Assembly (NCBI RefSeq): GCF_963675165.1
Contig: NC_087390.1
Location: 3,362,001-3,426,000 of the forward strand
DNA length: 64,000 nucleotides
Reading direction: 5' to 3'
From: Halichondria panicea
Taxonomy: Eukaryota; Porifera; Demospongiae; Suberitida; Halichondriidae
The translations under genes and the position numbers were made by a program. How positions within the stretch are numbered: the first letter of the stretch is position 1; each line of letters begins with the position of its first letter. This document shows, in pieces, positions 1 to 11,100 of the stretch. The notes under the pieces are model-generated. The model was not told where the DNA came from, ran no database searches, and saw nothing but the letters and a program-made list of their open reading frames with translations.

Positions 1-3000
1 AGGCAGCAAAGTACAAAGCTTTCATAGATTGTTACAATGATTTTAAACTGGTGGTCAAGATCTCACCAGAAGACGTCTGTGATCAATTGATTCCTCTTGA
101 ATTACTACCACAAGCAGTGGTAGACTACGTTAGTAATGAGGCTCATGATAGTGGTGAAAAGGCGTCTCGAATATGTAACACTGTGGCAAGCCAAATTAAA
201 ATCAATTCAGATATTGTTTTTTCTTTCACTAGTGCTCTAGAAAAAGCTGGCATGTGGACACGTCCAGCAGTCAACAAATTCAAAAAAGCACTGAAGAACC
301 GCAAGCAAGAAGAGTGCAAACAGAAAATTAACAAGCCACTTCATATACAAGAGAAACGTGAGTTATGGGGATGACTTGAGCTTGAGGGTTAATAATTATC
401 ATTAATTGGTAGTCTGCATAATTATATAGTGAAGACTTCTTTGCTCTTTAGCACAAATCTGGGTGTTGAAATAGTAACTACCGTATATGCTTGATCAGGA
501 GCCGCGGCTACTAAATGTTTATTTTGCTGGCAGAAGAGGCTACAATTTGAGAGAGGCCATTGTTCAAGAGCGGCGTTTATTAGCTCCAGCTAATTCAATT
601 AACCTTAGTTTGTCATCAAAAGTGATGCATAAACTCGAACTCTGCCATGAGAAAGTCTTCGCAAAGCACTAACAAGCTGCTACCTGCACCTAGAGTACCT
701 ACGTACATGTAGCTCGCTGCTAGTATTAATAAATGTAAATGTTTTGGCTGCCACGTGCAGAAATGCTAGAGTCAAAGTTCACTGAGGCTACTATTTGAGC
801 GGCTACTAAAGTTAATGTTTCATTTTGCTTGCCAAAGAAGACTACTATTTGAGAGCGGCCTCTGATCAAGCATATACGGTACATCATAATCAGAGGACGT
901 TGGTCACATATCATGGTAGGAATGTGCCACAACATTTGCTCTAAGTGATGCCGGCCTTAGCTTCCATTAATGCAACATTTTCTATAATTATTGTACAAAA
1001 ATGTGCGCGCATGGATAGAATAATATACAAGGAGAAAAATAGCTTCGCTAGCTAAGCCAAAAAGCTGAAAACGATCTAAATCTCTATCATGTAGTGAAAG
1101 GATGGTACTAACTTTTGGATCAGCGATCCCAGTAGGATCCCGGCTCAATAGCTTGAAATTCACCATCAAACCTTAGTGGTTTTCCCTGTACGTACGTATA
1201 GTGGGTAATTTTCGTGGGGCAAAATATTCGTGGCTTTCGTGGTTGAAGGCCTGATGCCTGACCACGAATATTTTACCCACGAATGAAGCGACCTTGCCTA
1301 CCTTTACCTGCAGTGCAAGTAGCAACCACGAAAATATTACCCACGAAATGTCTCAATATTGCTGAACCACGAATATTTTGTCCCCCGAGAATTACCCGCT
1401 ATACGGTAGGCTACTATGGAGAGCAGTCTAGGGGGGTTAACTCAGGTTAGTTGCCGTCTTTCATACCAGTTTACAATATTCGAGATTACTAGAAAGTGAT
1501 GTGAGCTTGTTAAAGAGCACAGCAGTAGATCTACCACAGGCACCATAGCTACACACTGAAATGTAAGGACAGGTTAAAGGTCAAAAGCCTAACGTAAAAC
1601 ATTTTATGCCACACATTCTATTGCCATGTGACTTATGACACGTGTCCTTCCTCCTCTGACCCATTCTAGCATTTGTCTGAGGAGGTTGTTCACATAGCAA
1701 AATGTTTTACTGAGGAATGTGTGTCCACGGAGACAGAGAAAAGATATACGGAAATTTGCAGAGAAAAGTAGCTGTCCTAGCTAAGCCACAAACGACCGTA
1801 GCCTTTTATATACTAGTACTAATGATGCTAACAAAATACTCATTATGACTAGAAAGTGAATAGCATAGTCATACTCGAATCAATGAGCCAGAATCTTGTG
1901 ATTAGTCACAAACTTCCAGTTGTTGCTGCACTTTCCTTGTTTCTTTGACTCTTGTCTTAAATCTTAATGTAGCAGGTGTAGCAACAATAGTTTTACGATT
2001 CATTAACAGGAGACGTAATACAAGAAAGATAAAACGCTAAAAAATGCAAAAATGAGATAAAGATAAAGTGCTGACTTGTTGGGTTGGGGTTCCTTTTATG
2101 GTTTCGTGCATTTGCTGTAGATTCAGGAATTTGAGGTTACAAGAAGATTAATTATCAATTGTGAACAACCTCCTCTGAGCTTTTGTACTGAACAACTTAT
2201 ATAATTATATATAACACTAATTATTGTTTTACAGGTCGACCAGTTGTGATTGTCCTAGCTGTTTTGCTTGCAGCAGCTTTCATTGGAGGAGCTTGTGTGT
2301 ACATGTACTCTAGTATGTCGAAAAGTCAAGAAGGTAGATTAGAGTTGTACGATGCTCTTTCTCAGCAAAATGTACCCACTATAAATAGCCCCTTTTTTGG
2401 TCGAGCCAAAGAACTAAAAGAACTTAAAGAACTTATTATCTCAAATTCTATTCGCATTATCAATATCAATGGTCCACCTGCTTTTGGAAAATCCAGACTG
2501 GCAAATCAATTGGGTCATGAATTACTGCATCATTCTGATGTCATTCCAAACATTCGATACATAGATACAGCGACTTTTAGGAAGTCATTTTATCTCTGTA
2601 CAATCAGCACTTCACAAAAACAAGAAAGTAACAGATATTCAGATACACATGCTGTAGCTGACACTGAGTCTCTAGAAAATAGTGGTCAAGGTGTATATGA
2701 CGACAATTTTTGTACATGGATTGCATGGCAGAAAAAAAGAACTGTACTGATATTTGATAACTGTGACCCAATCCTGCACAGTAATGATCGAAAGCTGTTT
2801 GTAGATATGCTTCAAACATTTCTATCAATGAATGTCCAGATATTTAATGTGGTAGTTGTATCTCAAGAACAGTTGTCTTTCATAGAGGATGGTTTTTACT
2901 CAATTCATCTGGAAGCACTTTCACCAACGGATTCTCAGGCTATGCTAATGCATTACGTTCAAAACTTAACTACTGCACAAGCCAATGAGCTTCACACTGT

Positions 3001-4765
3001 TGTTGGCGGTTGCCCTCTGGCACTAAAGGTTGTTGCAAAGCTTCTTTGCAAAGGAAAGGGTCTTCAGTGGTTATTAGCAAACCTGAAGCGAAATGTAACA
3101 TTAACATTATCTAAGTCTACAAGAGAAGAGGATCAGTTGCACAGAGTGATTGACATTGCTTTCAAAAATTACATGGACCGTCAGAGTAGGAAATGTGCTC
3201 GTATTCTGAGCCTATTTCCAGGGTCTGTGAGTGAAGAGATGGCAAACAGTGTCTTATCTGAAATTGTAAAAAACCCGTTGTGTATTGAAAATGTCACACG
3301 TTTGTCGTTTTTGGAGGAGTTTTCAATCGAAGAGTTACAAAGATTTTCTATCCACACTGTTATTCAAGGTTACCTTCAATCTGTGCACGTTATCCAGTCT
3401 GATATAAAAGCTTTCAATTCATCGTTTCTCAGTTTCTATTCTGACTATTTGATAATTGCACTGAAGCAGAGATACATGTATGCTGATCCAAACGCAAGCG
3501 ATAAAGACAATTACCTATTAAATGATTTGGAATCTCACAATATGAATCAATTTGTACCAATACTCCTATATACAGACATTGATAAAGAGAACCTTACGTT
3601 ATATTCCGCAATAGCCCTAGGCTTTCTAATCCATGAGAAAAGGATACCTGACACGTACGATTATGAGGTTATGCTAAAAGCATACTACTTATACAGCAAT
3701 TCCTCAATATTTGACAGTCTTTGTGCTTATTCCTCCAAAGAGGTGTGCACGAGCATTTTCTCGAAATCATTTTCGGTTCTTGAAGAACATAATGGATGTA
3801 ATAGCTATTTTTCCTACATTTCGAACTTTTTCTTTTCTCACCCGATATGTTTTCAACTCTACAATTGCTCCAATGGTGCTTCCAGCTATACTTGTAAGTT
3901 ATTAACTAAATTAGAATGGATACAGACTTTTCTAACTCCCACAAAAACTGTTTTACTGTTTATAATATGTTTGGTGCTAATAGTGTATAAGGGGAAATTT
4001 GATAGTTTTGGTCCGGTTTTGCTGCTATTAATACTATCTGCAATTGTGTTCTACTTTCCGTGGACAGTCAACTTTTATGTGTGGGGTCAATTGTTGTCTG
4101 GGTTTGGGTACAACACCTGCATCAGTATTTCATATTATGTTGAGGAATGGCAATGTACTCACCTACCTACTTCCTTCATCAACAACACAATGTCAGACAT
4201 GTGTAACAACACAGCTTCGATTGTCGAGGAACATGGTATGTTTCTTGTAATTATCAGTATGGCAGTTCCCACAGTCGAGACACTATTAATCCATATAATC
4301 TATAGTATGCTTGCTAAACCCATCACCCGCAGTAGTGAAGATTTAATCTCTAAAATTGGTGGTATTTCTTGTATTTTTAATTTGACTATTCCGCTTATGA
4401 TTGCCTGTTTTGCTGTCTCTATATTAATTACCTATCCCACAATTTTTTACGCCATATACATACTTATTAACATGCTACCCCTTTTGTTTGGCTACATTAT
4501 TTACTTCATTATTTACTTCAAAAATAGTTTTGTATATCTATCTCTGCTATCAAACAATCAGGTTCGGATTGAACTATGTAAACTTATTACAATACTTATT
4601 ATGTTATGTTTTGCAATCATGCTTTTACTTCCTGTCTGTGTGGCATATTTTATTTTTATTTGTAATTTGATAAGTTACTGTGCACAATATTTTATTCAAA
4701 TTTTTATTCAGCTTTTTATTCACTCTAATAATGACCAACAAAACAGTCTTATTTTATATTACTGA
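1..4765 (+). CDS. CARD-like / TM / NB-ARC / polytopic membrane protein (5' partial)
   Basis: Two exons are visible: 1-357 (open from base 3, so the start lies outside the window) and 2235-4765, joined by a GTGAGT...ACAG intron with matching phase 1. The visible protein is 961 residues. Residues about 10-100 look like a death-fold (CARD-like) helical domain. A hydrophobic segment follows at about 122-142. An NB-ARC STAND NTPase comes next: FFGR 172-175, Walker A GPPAFGKS 198-205, Walker B TVLIFDNCD 288-296, GGCPLAL (GLPL-type motif) 376-382, then a winged-helix-like stretch (LSLFPGSVS). After about residue 685 there are roughly six membrane segments, with a short Cys-rich stretch just before them. 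NB-ARC proteins are normally soluble oligomerising signal switches, often in immunity or apoptosis. No LRR, WD40 or TPR sensor is seen; the multi-pass region occupies that place. NB-ARC is well supported; the CARD label is by pattern only. Confidence 0.82.
479..881. mobile_element. MITE-like element, TACCGTATATGC termini
   Basis: A 19-bp perfect inverted repeat, TACCGTATATGCTTGATCA at 479-497 and its complement at 863-881, bounds about 400 bp. The interior repeats the words GCGGCTACTAAA and GAGAGCGGC or GAGAGAGGC. It has no coding capacity, so it is a non-autonomous DNA element. TA may be part of the target duplication. Confidence 0.7.
1191..1408. mobile_element. MITE-like element, GTATAGNGGGTAATTTTCGTGG termini
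   Basis: The left end (CGTATAGTGGGTAATTTTCG) and right end (ATTACCCGCTATACGGTA) are inverted copies. Several internal copies of ACCACGAA...TTTACCCACGAA occur in both orientations. A related element lies at 55680-55836 and a third copy or end at about 26871-26944. Confidence 0.6.
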
Positions 4766-5136
4766 TATCAGTATTATTGTGCTCATAATACAAAACAAAT
4801 ATATATACCTGAGTGACGGTATATAAATTGATCTTGAATAGTTGTTGCTTGCTTTCATTTGTTTTACCTCATTTGTGTAATGTCACTAATGAACAATAAT
4901 TATGTTTGTGTGTATTTTGTGAATATAATAATTATACTTGGATAGTCAAACTCAACTCCACCGACAATAATACGTACATATAATTGCCATAGCATCGCAA
5001 CAATTATCGTAAAATGACTGCATGCATGCATGCTCAAAATCTTATTAGCTTTGATGCTCCTTATATAACAAATGTAGAAAAGCAAGTATAACACGTACAT
5101 GTACTGTACAAGTAGTGGGAAAATTCTGCAACAATG
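4766..5136. other. Convergent intergenic gap
   Basis: These 371 bp separate the stop codons of the NB-ARC gene (+) and the FERM scaffold gene (-). The stretch is AT-rich, with TGCATGCATGCATGC at about 5020 and a GTACATGTAC palindrome near 5096. No further gene is seen. It must hold both 3' UTR ends, but no convincing AATAAA is visible on either strand. Confidence 0.6.
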
Positions 5137-8100
5137 CTAAACATCAATAACATAATAGTCTTTGCCTGAATACTTAGTTGTTGGGTAACCTGGATTGTTC
5201 GTGGGACCTGTGCTTGAAGTGGGAGTGGCTCGGTTTGTACTTCGTGGATCACCGCCTCCTCCTTGAGCCACTGGAGGTTGAAATTGAGAATTGGGGTAAG
5301 AAAAAGTGTTTGCTCTTCTCTGTACTTGGGAGGCCGGCCTTGTATCAGCAACAGTTGCTCGTCGCTCCATCTCAACACGCCTTTGATCAGCTGCCTGTCT
5401 TGAGTACGGCCGAGAAGGCACACTTCCTCTGTGTCTTTGTTCCATATCGTATCCAGTAGCAGAATGGGAACTGAGTTTAATTCGTTGACGCTCAAACTCT
5501 CGCTGTGTTTCAATCTCTCTCTGTCTCGTTGAATCGGGCTGTCTATTTCCGGACACAGGTATGGAACCACTTCTCTGTACTCCTGTCGGTCTGCCTGATC
5601 CAGGCCTAGAACTAGATCTTGGTTCTTGTGTGTGAGCATTTTCATCAAGGTCATCAATGGAAGCATACACAGGAGCTTGTTTCTGGTACGGCTTTGTAGG
5701 AACAGTCATGTTTGTGTCTTTTTTCATAGGCGGTGCCTTTTCTTGACTGCGTTTTGTTTGTGAATTAGTTGATGACTGTTTCATCCAATCAAGCACTCGC
5801 AATTTACGACTCCCTTTCACCTCCAGTTCCTTGAGATGTTCTTGAAATGATGCGTTTTGGGCCTACAGATAAACAGAATAGAAAAACAGTAACAGTGGTA
5901 CATCTGATAGAATAATAGCCCAGGTGTGAGTGTGTCTAACTGAGGTTAAACTCAAGAGATACTGTTCATGCATGCATGGGAAACATTAACTTAAACACTA
6001 TTCAGTGATGTACACGAAACAAACATGTATATAGTCCTGCATGGTATATAGCAGGTTGAAACTATGTAACAATAACAAACAATAAGGTGACAGCCTGCAA
6101 ATTACGTAACACAGACTGGTTGTAGTAGACTTACAGTAGGTGTCTCAAATTTCATGGCAGTAAGGGGGAATTTTAACCATGCATACAAGACTTGCATGAG
6201 GAGCACAGTGGTATTAAAATAAAGTAATCGTCAATGAAATGTAGAATAGACTCTGGCAGATTAAGGGGAACAGGTTCATAGTCCATTTCTAAAAGCAGCT
6301 AAAGCATTAGGAAATAGATACGTATACCGTATAATTATCTTCTAATTTATCGGACAGCAAAAAATAATTATTTTGGAAATTGTCCGGGTATAATTGGAAC
6401 AGATTTTTATAGAGCATGCGAAGTGTCCGGAATAATTAGAACAAGCAAGCAGCTGCATGCGAGCTAGCTAAGTTTAATAGAACAGGGTACGACTGAAGAG
6501 TTGCACTAGCTATCTAAAACTAGCTAATCAAAGCTATCTAACTGCAGTACTGTAAGTCTTACTTGCCGTCTATGAATGATAACTCAACTTTTCAAGGTAT
6601 TGTCTGGATATTAATTTTAGTAATATTAAAGTACTGGAGTGTCCGTTGTATTAGAACAACGAAAATTGCCCGAAGGAGTGTCCGGGGTAATTAGAAGTGT
6701 CCGATAAATTAGAAGATATACGGCACTAGATTTAGTCACAGCACCATAAACACTGTATCAGGAGCACTCCTAACCTCGAGACCAGACCGATTAAAATACG
6801 GCCTGGTCTCTATTGCATGGGTGATAGTGCACATGGGCGAATTGAGTCACCCAGAATCTGGGTGACTCGTTATACTTTAGTAAACCTTATACCGTAAACT
6901 AGTTTGTTTACTAGTTTCTTTCCGTATTAATTTTAACAAATACTTGTCTCCTGTGAAGTTGTGGCTTATGCTCTCTATTGCGTTGTCGAGAAGACTTGCT
7001 GGCTAGATGTTTTGAACTTGGTTTCTGTACAAATGAGAGCTTCTTCTGGCTTCAGACTAGTGTGCAAGCCTTCTCAACAACACCATAGAGGGCCACAGCT
7101 AGCTAGCTAGGCTATAAAGCTTCATATACATGTACATAGTAGATAGTACGTGGGCGTGTATGGACCACGCCTATGATTAATTACACATGCTAGGCCGTAT
7201 TTTAATCGGCCTGGATTCGAGGCTAGAGCACTCTTGACGCTATGCATAATTACTGTTTGATATACACGTTTTATTATCATTACACACGTACCTGTGTAGC
7301 AGGAGAGGGTGTGTCCCTGTCATCATTAGGATTATTAGTGATGAAATAAGTGGGAGAGTTTGGCAGCGAGTCGTCACTTATTGGTGATATTGTCGGACGT
7401 TGCTCTTCATGTGGATAGCGATTGGACCATCCTGAATCTCGACCGGTACTAAACGTCTGTGTCCTACGAACATCACCTCCTACATGTCCCCCCTGCGATG
7501 GAGGCCTGTAGTTTCGAGACCGTGGATTCGCTTGGTTATAGCTCTTCAGTTGCCCAGTTTCAGGCCGTGTATTTTGCCCCTGTGTAGTACCAGAGCTGGT
7601 AAATGGAGGTGGTTGTTGAAACCGTGTTGATTTTATGACCTCGTGATTCTGTGAAGGAGGCAGGTTAACTCTAGTTGGATAGGTAAATGTATTTGGGGCC
7701 AGATCACTGTGGGTGTGCTGTGACATAGGGGTTAACGGAGTGCTCGGACTGGGAGGGGGGCGGTACGCAGTGGGAGTGGAGCCCAGGAATACGGTAGGTT
7801 CCGTTGAACGTCGCTGCTGTGAACTGGAGTAGCCAACTTGCTTTGTCTCTGGTTCATCAAAATAGTTTGTGTTCCAAGTGTGTGCAAACTGTTTCTGTTC
7901 TTGAAGTGGATCCGCATTTCTTTGCGCGTATTTCAAAAGGCCTGTCGATTTATCATTTTCTATAAATGAAGATCGTTTATTTGGCTCTCGAGTAACGACC
8001 TCAGGGTACACAAGGCTTGTTTGGTACTGCTTGTGAGCTGCTTTTGGTGTGTCGTACACAACTGCATCGGAGCTACTGGTAGTTATGGTAACTGAAGCAT

Positions 8101-11100
8101 CGGAACTGTAATAGTTTGTACTGGCAGTTCCATTGGTTGAAGGGTGCGCGTTAGCAGAACTGACAAACGATGGAGTTTTAATCGACTTTTTCGTTTCTAG
8201 GTGATTATCATCATCTATCCATTGCCTGTGTGTGATATCAGTGCTCTTCAGAGTGTTATTCTTTGAGGATTCCTCTTCATTAAACGTATGCGGACTGACT
8301 TTGATGGTGGGTGACATTTGCATGCGAACAAGCCTGGGTGAATCGTAAGTAGGGGGTACGGCTACTAGTGGAGACAAGGGTCGAGAATTTTGTCTACCTT
8401 CAGTAGAGTTGCTTTGTTGTTTCAAAGTTGATGCCTGATTTACACTGGCTTTTCTTTCACTTGTTTCATCCAGAGGAGGTGAAATAGCTCCGTCCGAACT
8501 GTCAGCTGGTTCTGTAGACGACTGTCGCACCCTGGAGAGGAAACTTGCTATCACCGGAGGCAGTGTTGCCGTAGCACTAGACGGCCGGAAATTGTTCATC
8601 TCAGTTTTATCCGTCACATTGAGATCAATCTTCTGTAAATGTTCCACACTGGCATGAAATGGAGAGCTGTAGGAGGAGACACTAGATGGGGGGAGTAGAC
8701 GCGGGGAGGTGAAGCCAGAGGGAGAAGGACTCCTCAGATCAGACCACTGCAGGAGAGGAATTGCATCATGCCCAGTATTCTATGATTAACATGAGGCAAT
8801 TACAAATATATGGCACAGGTCATTTCCTTTACACTCGTGCAGACTTAAACAATAATACTGTTAAATCCACTATTTTACTGTCGTACTGCCATTTTTACTG
8901 TCGTACTGTCATTCTAGTCCATCATACAGTACAACAAAAACTTCTATGTATGCCTCAAATGTACCTCTGCCTCCATATCCTGTGAGAGTGCTACAAGGTG
9001 GGCCGGGGGTCGGGGTACCATTTCACTCTCCCTTACTTCATCCATTATCTGGGGGATGGGGGGGGAGGTTGGTACAGTACGGAGTTTCATTACAATTACG
9101 GACTATATCAGTCTCCTGGTCAGATTTACTACACAATGAGGTTTCTTTGCTGGGGATTAGATGCTCTAATCAATAATTTTTATTTTTAAAACCACATAAA
9201 CCACAAAATTAAATATACACGTACGTCGTACGTAAACACACTGTTTGACAGAACTTAATGCTCTAGCCTGAAACTCAAGTTATTAAGATGAAATAAATAA
9301 ACATCACTTACAGTTTTGAAGTCGGTGGGTGAGGTCACTCGAGGTGTGTCAGTCCACCCCGACAAGTTCTCCTCTGTGCCCTCCTGTAATTGCGGCTCTG
9401 GAGACTCAACATTCTTATCAAACCAGTTATCAACAAGTGAAGGGGAATTGTCATTAATGACTTGAGATTCATGCTCAGCAATTTGAACGTGTTTTCTTCG
9501 AGGCTCGATGTCATGACTAAACACACCAATGTCACTTTCTCGGTTCTCGGACAACAATTGGTTGACAGCTTTCTGGGAGTTGAGAAGTTTTCTTTCAGAT
9601 GCTCGGCGATTATGCCTTGCTTGTTCAACTTTACTATCGCTTGCTCTACGGAATCGCTCCAACTCAGAGTTAGGTTCATCGCCATGAGATGGGTGCTCCA
9701 GTTTGGAACCTGAAGTGTGTCTTGGATGAACAAAGTGTTCGTTGTTAGCGGTAAGTTCATTTAAAAGGTCATCAACTTCACGGATAGGATCAGTGGTAAT
9801 ATCAGATTGCTTGTAATTGGAGGTTACAATATTAGATTCTCTACTTTGAGTGGGGTAAATTGCCTCGCTTGACTTGTACTGCAGTAATGGACTCTCGGGT
9901 TTTTGAAAAGCATTGTTTCTATTCGGAGAGGTATTGGGAGCTCTCCTGTCTTTCTTTGGTGAGGGTAGTGTCTTTGAGTGTGATGAGATGTGATCATATA
10001 GTTCCGAACTTTCTGGGTAGTAATTTCGTGGTGGTTTAGGTGGACCTTGCATCAACTGTGATGGTTGTGAAGGGCCTTGTGAAGTGAGTGGAGAGGGTGG
10101 TGTAGCGTGCAAAACTCGTAGTTCGGGGGAGGGTTGAAAGTGTTCGAGGTTGCCTCCTATACTGCTGCTACTGGTGCTGTCCTGTGAGCTATGTGATGGT
10201 TGGAATGACCTGCAGAAAAAACTAGAGTGTTACATGTGCGTACAAACGCAAAATACAATCGAGGCTCAGCATGGTGATCCTTTTCCTAACACAAGCTAAC
10301 AAAACAAATAACAGTCACAATTTTTAGTTGTAAGAACTACAACCTATTTTTATGAGCAGATACATATAACATTATTATCTACCTGAGCCGTTGCTCCTGC
10401 ACCCACTGTCTCACAAGTTTTTTCCCATCCTTCTTCTTTTTGTGCTCTCGGCCAGTCGTTTGAGATGACCCAATCTTATGTTGCTCGGTAGGACCGTGCC
10501 TAGGGGCCTCTTCCGCCTTGTACAGGGAAACCCCGGGCTTATGCTTGGGTGAGTGTGTGTGGTCATCCTTGTATGGGGAGCGGTGGTGATGGTGATCCAT
10601 TATTGGGGGAGTGTGCTCGGGAGAGTGGAACGATCTCGGTAAGGTTTGTGAGTTCAGCACAGCAGGTGATTTCTGGAGCTGTAGTACATGTACCACTCAT
10701 CAGACATTACTGTACGTATTTTAATGTTTATGCGCCTTTAATATACTATAGCACTAATCATTTAGTCGTGCAATTTTTCGTATGTGTACAATTTAAATAC
10801 ATGCATGAGGTGTCACCTTACGTATTATAACAAGCAAGTAACTTACACTGCTCGTGGGGTACGGTTCCTCCACGATCCCTCTGTCTGTCTCCCTCCCCTC
10901 GGGCGCCATACTCACAAGCTCCTCCTTCTCATCCCCCAGTTCGTCTGCCAAGTCCAAAAGTGAGCCATCCATATCATCATCCTGAGAAAAGTTGCTACTA
11001 CGACTCGACTTTGAGAGACGAGAACTAGACCCGGACTTTAACCCCTCTCTCCTAGAATTCTCGTCTTGTTGTGGTTCATGTGACCTACTACCCAAACTGT

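Larger units (their letters stand above)
358..2234 (+). other. Intron of the NB-ARC gene
   Basis: This 1.9-kb intron contains two inverted-repeat elements (479-881 and about 1191-1408) and a small hairpin. The short open frames inside it fall in these repeats and have no protein-like character. It ends in a TA-rich stretch and TTTTACAG. Confidence 0.75.
5863..7291 (-). other. Last intron of the FERM scaffold gene
   Basis: This 1.4-kb intron is largely made of mobile DNA: a 400-bp MITE (6325-6725) and a hAT-like element (6770-7225) lie almost back to back. Nothing coding is seen. Confidence 0.75.

Noticed and set aside
487..672. Possible small gene after the CARD-like exon
   Set aside because: It lies inside an inverted-repeat element in the intron.
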